The notes under the pieces: generated by a model
Told to the model about the DNA's origin: nothing
The model's database searches: none
Seen by the model: only the letters and a program-made list of their open reading frames with translations
Part shown: in pieces, positions 7,128 to 13,497 of the stretch
Layout: each line of letters opens with the position of its first letter
Position numbering within the stretch: position 1 is the stretch's first letter
Assembly (NCBI GenBank): GCA_012026855.1
Contig: VEOV01000350.1
Span: 1 to 15,921 of the forward strand
From: Geobacter sp.
Lineage (GTDB): Bacteria; Desulfobacterota; Desulfuromonadia; Geobacterales; DSM-12255
Direction: 5' to 3'
Length of the DNA stretch: 15,921 nt
Translations under genes and position numbers: made by a program

Positions 7128-8738
7128 ATGTCCTGGAAAATAATTGAAAAACTGAAAAACCGCCTTGCGGCCGAGTCAGGTGAGCAGCTTACCAGACGGG
7201 GGGCTGCCCTGCGGGTCTGTGTTGTCTATCCGAACCGATACCGCGTTGGCATGGGTAATCTTGGCTTTCAGGCGGTTCAGGCAATTCTTAACAGCCATGC
7301 TGATATTCTGTGCGAACGGGCGTTTCTTCCCGACGCGGAGGACCTTCAGGAACACGAGAAATCCAGAACACCTCTGCTCTCCCTTGAGTCAAGGCAGCCG
7401 GTAGCGGGTTTCGATCTGGTCGCGTTTTCAATCTCCTTTGAAAGTGACTACATGAATCTCCCTGTTCTCTTCAAGCTTGCCGGAATTGCACCATTCGCTG
7501 TGCAAAGGCATGACAATGACCCGCTGATCATTGCCGGGGGAGCAGCTTTGTTCCTAAATCCAGAACCCGTGGCGGATTTCATGGATGCTATCTGCATCGG
7601 TGAGGCCGAGGTGCTGCTGCCTGATCTCCTGACAGCGCTCAGAGGCGGGATTATTCCTAAGCAGCAACTGCTTGAAAAGCTGTACAGCGTTGACGGAATT
7701 TATGTCCCGTCTCTGCAGAAGACCCAGGTTAACCGCAGATTCATGGCCAATATTGATGACACCACCACTGCCACTCTGATTGCATCGCCGGATACCGAGT
7801 TTGGCGACCTCAGGCTTCTGGAAATCTCACGTGGCTGTCCAAGGGGGTGTCGTTTCTGTGCAGCCGGGTTTATCTATCTTCCCTACCGGCAACATTCACT
7901 TGCCAGAATCAAGGCAGAGGCAGACAAAGCCATTGCTGACGGGAAAAAAATCGGCCTTGTGGCTGCGGCAGTAGGCGATTACCGGGGTATTGGTGAGCTT
8001 TGCAGCCATATCGTTGCCAAGGGGGGGAGCTTTTCCGTTTCGTCCTTGAGAATAGACGGGCTTGACGAGACCATGACCGACTTGTTGGTAGCCTGTGGTC
8101 ACAAGACAGCAACCTTGGCACCAGAAGGGGGCTCACAGCGCTTACGGGATCTTATCAGGAAGGGGATTACCGAGGAGCAGATCCTCTCGGCCTGCGAGCG
8201 GTTGATTGCCAAGGATATCTTGAACCTGAAGCTTTACTTCATCATCGGCCTGCCGACAGAAACCGATGGAGATATCGAAGAGCTGCTGGTGCTGGTTAGC
8301 AGAATCCGTGAACTGGTTATTGCCCGTGCCAGGGCCAATCGAAGGCTGGGAGAGATCACCCTCTCAGTAAATCCCTTTATTCCCAAACCGTTCACACCGT
8401 TGCAGTGGTGTGGCATGGCTCCAGGCAAGGTGCTGGAAAAGAGGCTCGATTTACTGAAGAAAGGGGTCCGTCGGCTTTCCAACACCAGTCTCCAGTGCGA
8501 GAGCCTGAAAGAGGCGCAGTTGCAGGCACTGCTGTCGAGAGGAGACAGAGCACTGTCTGGGTTTATCGTCAGGGCGGCGGAAACAGGCAATTGGCGGAAA
8601 GCGGCAAAGGAACTTGGCATCGACTTTGAAACAGAGGTCACTCGCAGTATCCCCCTTGATGCTGAGCTGCCGTGGGATTTCATTCAAGGGGTTTCCACCG
8701 ATATGCTGAAAAGGGAGTGCCGGCTGGCAATCAACTGA
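7128..8738 (+). CDS. Radical SAM protein, uncharacterised B12-binding-like family
   Basis: This is a radical SAM enzyme of unknown substrate. The N-terminal half (about 28-200) resembles the cobalamin-binding-like Rossmann domain found in many radical SAM proteins (VCVVYPNRYRVGMGNLG, GGAALFLNPEPVADF, CIGEAEVLLPDLL), but no DxHxxG base-off cobalamin motif is visible. The cluster motif is CPRGCRFC, Cys237/241/244 in CX3CX2C spacing. LKLYFIIGLPTET and SVNPFIPKPFTPLQW follow, both typical of the TIGR03960-like family. That family is often linked or fused to a DUF2344 protein; no such domain is seen here, and 536 residues fit the radical SAM part alone. The start codon has no clear Shine-Dalgarno sequence (upstream reads CCCCCTCAGCAC), so initiation could be weak or elsewhere. 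A perfect terminator follows the stop. The fold is certain; the reaction is not. Confidence 0.85.
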   Translation: MSWKIIEKLKNRLAAESGEQLTRRGAALRVCVVYPNRYRVGMGNLGFQAVQAILNSHADILCERAFLPDAEDLQEHEKSRTPLLSLESRQPVAGFDLVAFSISFESDYMNLPVLFKLAGIAPFAVQRHDNDPLIIAGGAALFLNPEPVADFMDAICIGEAEVLLPDLLTALRGGIIPKQQLLEKLYSVDGIYVPSLQKTQVNRRFMANIDDTTTATLIASPDTEFGDLRLLEISRGCPRGCRFCAAGFIYLPYRQHSLARIKAEADKAIADGKKIGLVAAAVGDYRGIGELCSHIVAKGGSFSVSSLRIDGLDETMTDLLVACGHKTATLAPEGGSQRLRDLIRKGITEEQILSACERLIAKDILNLKLYFIIGLPTETDGDIEELLVLVSRIRELVIARARANRRLGEITLSVNPFIPKPFTPLQWCGMAPGKVLEKRLDLLKKGVRRLSNTSLQCESLKEAQLQALLSRGDRALSGFIVRAAETGNWRKAAKELGIDFETEVTRSIPLDAELPWDFIQGVSTDMLKRECRLAIN

Positions 8739-8754
8739 CGGCGACAGAATGCTT

Positions 8755-8794
8755 AAACAAAAAAGGGGTGCCGATTGGCACCCCTTTTTTGTTT
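8755..8794. terminator. Bidirectional terminator between radical SAM gene and atpE
   Basis: Arms AAACAAAAAAGGGGTGCC (8755-8772) and GGCACCCCTTTTTTGTTT (8777-8794) are perfect 18-bp inverted repeats around a GATT loop. The GC core (8 bp) is flanked by A6 on one side and T6 on the other. It can therefore act as an intrinsic terminator on both strands, stopping the plus-strand radical SAM transcript and the minus-strand atp transcript. Confidence 0.95.
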
Positions 8795-8809
8795 CCTGTA
8801 GGAAATGAA

Positions 8810-9085
8810 TTACTTTGCAACAGTCTCTGCAAGCTTCATTGCGATCTCTTTGTAAGGGTTGGCAAAGAGGATGATGAGGCAGACAACGAGAGCATAGATT
8901 GCGAGGGACTCGATCATGGCGAGACCGATCATCATGGTGGTGAGGATCTTGCCGGAAGCGCCCGGATTACGGGAAACGCCTTCAACTGCGCGGGCTACTG
9001 CCATGCCCTGACCGATGCCGGTACCGAGGGTGCCGAGTGCCATGCCGATGCCTGCTGCGAGGATACACATTGTGAAAAAGCTCAT
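8810..9085 (-). CDS. atpE: ATP synthase Fo subunit c
   Basis: Subunit c is the rotor-ring proteolipid; each copy carries one ion through the membrane. The 91-residue product is a two-helix hairpin (about 7-33 and 47-75) joined by the polar loop ARAVEGVSRNPGASGK, with the conserved RNP (Arg39-Pro41) that contacts subunits gamma and epsilon. The ion-binding carboxylate is Glu59 in MIESLAIY. Gln26, Ser60 and Tyr64 also line up with Na+-ligand positions of the Ilyobacter c ring, while the Thr of the Na+ signature is Leu61. GAAGGAGAT lies close upstream of the ATG, a strong ribosome binding site suited to a subunit needed in many copies. It is the last gene of the atpZ-I-B-E cluster, 59 bp after atpB. 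Confidence 0.98.
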   Translation of the reverse strand: MSFFTMCILAAGIGMALGTLGTGIGQGMAVARAVEGVSRNPGASGKILTTMMIGLAMIESLAIYALVVCLIILFANPYKEIAMKLAETVAK

Positions 9086-9114
9086 TTTACATCTCCTTCT
9101 GTGGGTGGTTTATA

Positions 9115-9135
9115 TTTCCTAAATTGTATAGGAAA
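9115..9135 (-). promoter_or_regulatory. Intercistronic hairpin between atpB and atpE
   Basis: A 7-bp inverted repeat TTTCCTA (9115-9121) / TAGGAAA (9129-9135) with a 7-nt loop lies in the AT-rich gap ahead of the atpE ribosome binding site. No T tract follows in the direction of transcription, so it is not an obvious terminator. It may affect mRNA processing or stability, or translation of atpE. Function is inferred only. Confidence 0.4.
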
Positions 9136-9144
9136 AATTGAAAT

Positions 9145-9834
9145 TTAGTGTGCATGCTCCAGAGAGCCCTGAATGTAGATCATTGCCAGGAGCATAAAAA
9201 CGAAGGCCTGGATGAAAGATACCAGTACGCCCATCAGCATCATTGGGATCGGTACCAGGAATGGTGCCAGACCAAAGAATATCATCAATACCAGTTCGTG
9301 GCCGTTCATATTGCCGAAGAGACGCAGTGTCAGAGAAACAACCCGGCTGAGGTGGCCGATTACTTCGATGAAGAACATCATCGGTGCAAGCCAGATGATG
9401 GGACCCATGAAATGCTTGACGTAGGAAGCGCCATGCTCCTTGATGCCGACAACATGGGTCATGACGAAGACAACAACAGCGCAGGCTGCAGTAGTGTTTA
9501 TATTTGCCGTTGGCGGGAAGAAGCCGGGGATCAGGCCGATAAGGTTTGATACCAGGATAAAGATAGCCAGCGTGGCGATCAGCGGGAAGAATGGCCGGCC
9601 ATGCTCTCCCATGGTCTCGACGATCATGTTCTCGATGCCGCCGATGATGACCTCCATGAAGTTCTGCAGGCCGCCCGGAACAGCCTTGAGGGCTTTGGTG
9701 GCCATAATGGAGATGATCGCGAGCAGAGCGATTATCAGCCAGGTGTAGGCAATGGCATCGATTCCGGCCTGACCGATATGCAGTGGTGCAAGCAGTTCAC
9801 GGAAAAACTGTAAGAAGAGTATGGGGTGGATCAT
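9145..9834 (-). CDS. atpB: ATP synthase Fo subunit a
   Basis: Subunit a is the membrane stator that forms the two ion half-channels next to the c ring. The 229-residue product is largely hydrophobic with about five to six membrane helices. The essential arginine is Arg171 in SLTLRLFGNMNGHE, matching Arg210 of E. coli. The segment FPLIATLAIFILVSNLIGLIPG is also typical of the family. AAGGAGAT lies upstream of the ATG. The start overlaps the atpI stop as ATGA, indicating translational coupling. The C-terminus ends in a soluble HAH tail. Confidence 0.98.
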   Translation of the reverse strand: MIHPILFLQFFRELLAPLHIGQAGIDAIAYTWLIIALLAIISIMATKALKAVPGGLQNFMEVIIGGIENMIVETMGEHGRPFFPLIATLAIFILVSNLIGLIPGFFPPTANINTTAACAVVVFVMTHVVGIKEHGASYVKHFMGPIIWLAPMMFFIEVIGHLSRVVSLTLRLFGNMNGHELVLMIFFGLAPFLVPIPMMLMGVLVSFIQAFVFMLLAMIYIQGSLEHAH

Positions 9835-10220
9835 TGTGCATCTCCTTTTTGAAACAGTAGCTGATATATTGAAACTGAAACAGTTGAAATTACCAGTATT
9901 GAAAGTCCTGCAAAAAGACCTGCTATGTCGACATTCAGTCTGAACAGGATGATTACCGCCAGAGCTATCAGAGAAAGGCGCAGAACATACCTGATTATAG
10001 CATAGCGGGCAGCATTCTCGCCACCGGCAGCCAGGACCCTTTCCAGTATGCTGCGCAGCCAGCAGTGATTAAGCAGAACAATCAGTCCGCCGGCAAGGGT
10101 GCTTAAAGAGAAACGGATGGAGACTAAAGCACCGAAAACTACCATTATTCCGAGAAAAAAAAGACTTGTTCTGACGATTACTGCTTGAATGCTCTCGTCA
10201 TTTGCTGCTGTCAGTGTCAT
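9831..10220 (-). CDS. atpI: ATP synthase protein I (AtpI family)
   Basis: This is a small four-helix membrane protein of the AtpI family, reported in other bacteria to help c-ring assembly or, together with AtpZ, to form a Mg2+/Ca2+ channel. The preferred start is the ATG at 10220 (MTLTAANDES), giving 129 residues. A longer reading of the frame, from 10355, would read through most of atpZ in another frame and is rejected. Helices fall at about 17-34, 37-55, 76-93 and 98-119, separated by a basic loop (LRSILERV) and an RYVLR segment. The start overlaps the end of atpZ by 23 bp, and the stop overlaps the atpB start. An AAGAGAT-like ribosome binding site is weak and somewhat distant. Sequence identity in this family is low; the call rests on size, topology and position. 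Confidence 0.85.
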   Translation of the reverse strand: MTLTAANDESIQAVIVRTSLFFLGIMVVFGALVSIRFSLSTLAGGLIVLLNHCWLRSILERVLAAGGENAARYAIIRYVLRLSLIALAVIILFRLNVDIAGLFAGLSILVISTVSVSIYQLLFQKGDAQ

Positions 10221-10443
10221 CTCGGTGGATCTCTTTTCCGGAAACCCGGTAAATGTTACGAAAACCGGCAATAATGCCGAATAAAAGAAAGATGTAGAAA
10301 AACCAGGGCGCCGTGTTGAACCACTTGTCAAGCTGCAGGCCCATGGCAACGCCAATTGCTATGGCTGCAACTACCGAAATCCCCATGCTGGAGACATTCG
10401 CCAGGATGCGGAGAGTCTCCTTCTTGTCTTCGCTTAAGGCCAT
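10198..10443 (-). CDS. atpZ: AtpZ/AtpI-type small Fo-associated protein
   Basis: This 81-residue membrane protein has two predicted helices (about 18-37 and 46-62) and the family pattern GVAMGLQLDKWFNTAPWFFYIFLLFGIIAG. It belongs to the 'putative F0F1-ATPase subunit' group encoded at the head of many atp operons. The AtpZ/AtpI pair has been linked to c-ring assembly and to divalent cation transport. It is the first gene after a promoter-like sequence, and the next gene, atpI, overlaps it. The ATG has no obvious Shine-Dalgarno sequence (upstream is TTTTTGAAAACTTT), so initiation may depend on the AT-rich leader. Hydrophilic, charged tails (SEDKKET; HRDDTDSSK) lie at both ends. Confidence 0.88.
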   Translation of the reverse strand: MALSEDKKETLRILANVSSMGISVVAAIAIGVAMGLQLDKWFNTAPWFFYIFLLFGIIAGFRNIYRVSGKEIHRDDTDSSK

Positions 10444-10487
10444 AAAGTTTTCAAAAATCGGTATGCAGTAGTGAGCAAAACCCGAAC

Positions 10488-10517
10488 TTCATAGCACGGC
10501 ATGTGCCTGACTGTCAA
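10488..10517 (-). promoter_or_regulatory. Promoter for the atpZIBE cluster
   Basis: On the minus strand a perfect -35 TTGACA (10512-10517) is followed after 18 bp by TATGAA (10488-10493), 4 of 6 matches to the -10 consensus. It lies in the 94-bp gap between hemL and atpZ, with a predicted transcript start about 35-40 nt ahead of the atpZ ATG. No terminator is seen after hemL, so read-through from hemL may add to expression. Confidence 0.65.
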
Positions 10518-10537
10518 TAGTTTATGATCTGTCAGAA

Positions 10538-11821
10538 TCAAAGCTTCCTGAAGGATTTGGCCGCAGCGGCTATTGTTCTGTCCAGTTCAGCCTCTGTATG
10601 GGCAATGGAGACGAAAGCAGTTTCAAACTGCGAAGGCGCCAGATAAATCCCCTCGTCGAGCATTGACCTGAAGTACGTGGCGAAGGCCTTTGTGTCGCAG
10701 CCTGCGGCGCTGTCCCAGTCAGTGACTTGGTTGCCGGTGAAGAAGGCGCAGAACATGCTGCCTACTCTGGTGGAAAACAGTGGGTAGCCGGCGTCTTTGG
10801 CTGCCTTGGCAATGCCGTTGGCAACATATGCACTCTTTTCTTCCAGTTTTTGATAAAAGCCGGGCTGCTTGAGGAGATTCAATGTAGCAATCCCGGCAGC
10901 CATTGCCAACGGGTTGCCGGAGAGGGTGCCTGCCTGATAGACTCCGCCGGAAGGAGAGAGGAGTGACATAATCTCCTTTTTGCCGCCGAAAGCTCCTACC
11001 GGAAGGCCGCCGCCGATGATTTTGCCCAGAGTTGTCATGTCAGGGACAACGCCATAAACTTCCTGGGCGCCGCCAAGGGCGACCCTGAAACCGGACATGA
11101 CTTCGTCGAATATCAGCACTATTCCTTCGTCGCTGCAGAGTTTGCGCAGTCCCTCAAGAAAGCCTGGCTGTGGCGGCACTGTTCCCATGTTGCCGGCAAT
11201 AGGCTCGACAATGATGCAGGCAATCTGGCCGCTGTTTTCAGCAACCAGAGTCTTTACCGATTCAATGCTGTTGTAATTTGCTGTCAGCGTGTGCTTGGCA
11301 AAATCCTGGGGTACGCCGGGTGAGTCGGGTACGCCGAAAGTGGCAGCACCTGAGCCTGCCTTAACCAGCAGCGCATCGGAGTGGCCATGGTAACAGCCTG
11401 AAAATTTCATGATCTTGTCGCGACCGGTGTAGCCGCGGGCAAGGCGGATGGCGCTCATGGTGGCTTCGGTGCCGGAACTGACCATTCGGACCATTTCGAT
11501 TGAAGGAACCGCATCGATTACCAGTTGGGCAAGCGTGATCTCCAGCTCTGTGGGTGCTCCGAAACTGCAGCCGCTTTCGGCAGTCCTTTTTACAGCCGCG
11601 ACGACATCAGGATGGCAGTGGCCCAGAATCATCGGTCCCCACGAGCCGACAAAATCAATATAATCATTGCCATCTGCGTCAAATATGTGTGAGCCGGAAG
11701 CTTTGGAGATGAAAACCGGGTCGGCCCCTACTGATCTGAAGGCTCTTACCGGACTATTGACACCGCCAGGAATAATTTCCTTGGCAGCAGTAAACAGTTC
11801 TGAGGAACGAAGGTGATTCAT
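10538..11821 (-). CDS. hemL: Glutamate-1-semialdehyde 2,1-aminomutase
   Basis: HemL is a PLP enzyme that converts glutamate-1-semialdehyde to 5-aminolevulinate, the committed C5-pathway precursor of heme and cobamides. The product is 427 residues from the chosen start. It shows the N-terminal PGGVNSPVRAF, the catalytic region SSGTEATMSAIRLARG, the PLP aspartate in DEVMSGFRV, and the Schiff-base lysine Lys267 in GKIIGGGLPVGAFGG. The ATG at 11821 (MNHLRSSELF) is preferred because GAGG (11828-11831) sits 6 nt upstream. An ATG five codons earlier, at 11836, has no such site. Heme supply matters in a cytochrome-rich organism. It is transcribed toward the atp genes and divergently from nuo. Confidence 0.98.
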   Translation of the reverse strand: MNHLRSSELFTAAKEIIPGGVNSPVRAFRSVGADPVFISKASGSHIFDADGNDYIDFVGSWGPMILGHCHPDVVAAVKRTAESGCSFGAPTELEITLAQLVIDAVPSIEMVRMVSSGTEATMSAIRLARGYTGRDKIMKFSGCYHGHSDALLVKAGSGAATFGVPDSPGVPQDFAKHTLTANYNSIESVKTLVAENSGQIACIIVEPIAGNMGTVPPQPGFLEGLRKLCSDEGIVLIFDEVMSGFRVALGGAQEVYGVVPDMTTLGKIIGGGLPVGAFGGKKEIMSLLSPSGGVYQAGTLSGNPLAMAAGIATLNLLKQPGFYQKLEEKSAYVANGIAKAAKDAGYPLFSTRVGSMFCAFFTGNQVTDWDSAAGCDTKAFATYFRSMLDEGIYLAPSQFETAFVSIAHTEAELDRTIAAAAKSFRKL

Positions 11822-11864
11822 GGCAAACCTCGTCATTTGATTGATTTTTACAATTGTTTTATGG

Positions 11865-11894
11865 GAGTTAGCACAAAGATTCTGATGCTGTCAA
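11865..11894 (-). promoter_or_regulatory. Weak promoter candidate for hemL
   Basis: On the minus strand TTGACA (11889-11894) is followed after 18 bp by TAACTC (11865-11870), preceded by TG in an extended -10 position. The -35 is perfect but the -10 is poor. The -35 lies inside the upstream copy of the 17-bp direct repeat, so a factor bound there could also affect hemL. Confidence 0.3.
11878..11894 (+). repeat. 17-bp direct repeat, copy 1 (nuoA upstream region)
   Basis: GATTCTGATGCTGTCAA matches copy 2 at 12022-12038 in 16 of 17 positions, in the same orientation, with starts 144 bp apart. The two copies flank the nuo promoter and dyad. It may be a binding site pair for a regulator; the function is unknown. 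Confidence 0.75.
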
Positions 11895-11931
11895 GGAGTG
11901 ATTCCAGTGTTGATTTTAGAGATATTTTCCC

Positions 11932-11960
11932 TTGACAAAGTGATTTAAATGACCTAATTT
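11932..11960 (+). promoter_or_regulatory. Promoter of the nuo operon
   Basis: TTGACA (11932-11937), a perfect -35, is followed after the optimal 17 bp by TAATTT (11955-11960), a 3 of 6 match to the -10 consensus. This predicts a start near 11967 and a leader of about 100 nt before nuoA. It is the best plus-strand promoter in the 230-bp gap ahead of nuoA. Confidence 0.65.
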
Positions 11961-11969
11961 ACGCGGCGT

Positions 11970-11984
11970 TGTATACAGTATACA
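11970..11984. promoter_or_regulatory. Perfect 15-bp dyad, probable repressor operator for nuo
   Basis: TGTATACAGTATACA has perfect 7-bp arms around one central base. It lies a few bases downstream of the predicted nuo transcription start, a classic position for steric repression. GTATAC-type dyads are typical of GntR-like and other winged-helix regulators. In Geobacter the repressor HgtR is reported to control nuo and ATP synthase genes; I cannot confirm from memory that this is its site. Confidence 0.6.
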
Positions 11985-12021
11985 GATTGCTGAAAAGTGC
12001 TCAGGTTACTGAAAATACTGT

Positions 12022-12038
12022 GATTCTGATGTTGTCAA
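12022..12038 (+). repeat. 17-bp direct repeat, copy 2 (nuoA leader)
   Basis: GATTCTGATGTTGTCAA is the second copy of the repeat at 11878-11894, differing at one base. It lies in the predicted nuoA leader, 18 bp upstream of the GGAGG ribosome binding site (12056-12060). It could act as DNA operator or in the mRNA leader. Confidence 0.75.
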
Positions 12039-12066
12039 TAATTCAAATTGCAGACGGAGGTTCTAG

Positions 12067-12423
12067 ATGTTAGGGGCATATCTCCCGATTATTCTTCTTT
12101 TGGTGATTGCTGTTTGTTTTGGCTTGGGGTCTGTTGTTTTCTCTTCACTTATCGGCCAGAAAAAGCTTTCACCGGTAAAGCTCCAGCCTTATGAGTGCGG
12201 CTGCGAACCTGTTGGTAGCGCGCAGGAGCGCTTCTCCATCAAGTTCTATCTGATTGCCATGCTTTTCATTCTCTTCGATATTGAATGTGTTTTCCTCTAC
12301 CCCTGGGCGGTTCTCTTTAAGCGTCTCGGGGTTTTTGGCCTCATGGAGATGGGTGTTTTCGTTGTGATCCTCTTCGTCGGCTATATTTACGTATGGAAAA
12401 AAGGAGCCTTGGAATGGGAGTAG
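12067..12423 (+). CDS. nuoA: NADH-quinone oxidoreductase subunit A
   Basis: NuoA is a small membrane subunit of respiratory complex I, near the quinone-access channel. The 118-residue product has three helices (about 4-28, 58-83, 90-110). The conserved loop KLQPYECGCEP (39-48) follows helix 1, and acidic residues in DIECVFLYPWAV (71-82) match the family's functional carboxylates in helix 2. GGAGG at 12056-12060 lies 6 nt before the ATG. It is the first gene of the operon, with the promoter about 100 bp upstream. The last codons overlap the nuoB start by 10 nt. Confidence 0.98.
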   Translation: MLGAYLPIILLLVIAVCFGLGSVVFSSLIGQKKLSPVKLQPYECGCEPVGSAQERFSIKFYLIAMLFILFDIECVFLYPWAVLFKRLGVFGLMEMGVFVVILFVGYIYVWKKGALEWE

Positions 12424-12926
12424 ATAATCCGCTTGGCGATAACATCATCACTGCGTCTCTGGACGGACTCGTCAACTGGGCGCGTAAATCTTCAATCTGG
12501 CCGATGACTTTCGGTCTTGCCTGTTGCGCTATCGAGATGATGGCAACCGGTGCGTCAACCCATGACCTTGACCGTTTCGGTATCATCTTCCGCGCGTCAC
12601 CAAGGCAGTCGGATTGTATCATTATTGCCGGTACCGTGACCAAGAAAATGCTGCCGGTTATCAAGACTGTTTACGAGCAGATGCCGGAGCCGAAGTGGGT
12701 GGTTGCCATGGGCGCATGTGCCTGCTCTGGCGGTATTTTCGATACCTACAGTGTTGTACAGGGTATTGATGAGGCTCTGCCGGTGGATGTCTATATTCCC
12801 GGTTGTCCTCCCCGTCCGGAAGCGCTGCTTTACGGACTTATCAAGCTTCAGGAGAAGATCGGCAGAGAGCGCAATTCCTTCGGCTCTACTATTGGTCTCG
12901 GCGAGCGTTTCGACTCCGCTGCATAA
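12414..12926 (+). CDS. nuoB: NADH-quinone oxidoreductase subunit B
   Basis: NuoB carries cluster N2, the last [4Fe-4S] centre, which passes electrons to quinone at the NuoB-NuoD interface. The start at 12414 (MGVDNPLG) gives 170 residues and has AAGGAG (12401-12406) 7 nt upstream; the earlier in-frame ATG at 12393 lacks this and lies deeper in nuoA. N2 ligands are Cys37 and Cys38 (adjacent, as required), Cys102 and Cys131, with the same 29-residue final spacing as in E. coli. The third-ligand motif is GACACSGG; the second Cys (104) is where E. coli has Asn. PGCPPRPEALL completes the family signature. Confidence 0.98.
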   Translation: MGVDNPLGDNIITASLDGLVNWARKSSIWPMTFGLACCAIEMMATGASTHDLDRFGIIFRASPRQSDCIIIAGTVTKKMLPVIKTVYEQMPEPKWVVAMGACACSGGIFDTYSVVQGIDEALPVDVYIPGCPPRPEALLYGLIKLQEKIGRERNSFGSTIGLGERFDSAA

Positions 12927-12961
12927 AGCATATCAAGGGCAAAGGAAGAGGTACGGCTGAT

Positions 12962-13447
12962 ATGGCAGATAATAATCGCGCAGTAATCAAGCTTAAAGAG
13001 CGTTTCGCTGCTGACATTGTCGACGTCAAGGAGTTTCGTGGCGAAGTCACTGTTACCGTGAAGAAAGAGAATATAGTTGCAATCTGTAACTATCTGAAGG
13101 CAGAGCTGGCCTACAATCTGCTGACTGACGTGACTGCTGTTGACTATCTTGGCCAGGAGCCGAGATTTCTGGTGGTCTACAACATGTATTCGATCGCGAA
13201 CAAGGACAGGCTGAGGGTCAAGGCGCAGGTCTGCGAAAGCGCACCTGAGATTGATTCGGTGGTAGGTCTCTGGTCGTCTGCCGATTGGCTTGAGCGGGAG
13301 GTGGTCGACCTCTTCGGTATTACCTTCAAAAATCATCCGGATCTGCGCCGGATTCTGATGACAGAAGACTGGGTCGGTTACCCGCTTCGCAAGGATTATC
13401 CTCTTCAGGGGCCGGACAGGGAGCCATACAAAGGGCGTCTGTCGTAA
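12962..13447 (+). CDS. nuoC: NADH-quinone oxidoreductase subunit C
   Basis: NuoC is the 30-kDa-type subunit of the complex I connecting module that contacts NuoD and NuoB. It is a separate gene here, not fused to nuoD as in enterobacteria. The start at 12962 (MADNNRAVIK) gives 161 residues; the frame extends upstream into nuoB, but that part is a shadow. GAGG at 12948-12951 lies 10 nt before the ATG. The signature EREVVDLFGITFKNHPDLRR is followed by ILMTEDWVGYPLRKDYP, the classic NuoC C-terminal pattern. It is 35 bp after nuoB. Confidence 0.97.
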   Translation: MADNNRAVIKLKERFAADIVDVKEFRGEVTVTVKKENIVAICNYLKAELAYNLLTDVTAVDYLGQEPRFLVVYNMYSIANKDRLRVKAQVCESAPEIDSVVGLWSSADWLEREVVDLFGITFKNHPDLRRILMTEDWVGYPLRKDYPLQGPDREPYKGRLS

Positions 13448-13497
13448 TCCGCCACATAAATCTTTCAGTTTTCAACACTCTGCAGGGGTGAATATCA

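Noticed and set aside
8672..9148. Plus-strand open frame running from the radical SAM gene through the terminator and opposite atpE
   Set aside because: It crosses a perfect intrinsic terminator and is antisense to the clear atpE gene.
9831..10355. Longer version of atpI starting at 10355
   Set aside because: The extra N-terminal part is atpZ read in another frame; the ATG at 10220 restores a normal 129-residue AtpI.
11850..11857. ACAATTGT palindrome in the hemL leader
   Set aside because: Only 8 bp, with flanks that do not extend the symmetry; expected by chance in AT-rich DNA.
12393..12413. Earlier nuoB start at 12393
   Set aside because: No ribosome binding site there, and it would add seven residues within nuoA; the ATG at 12414 has AAGGAG at proper spacing.
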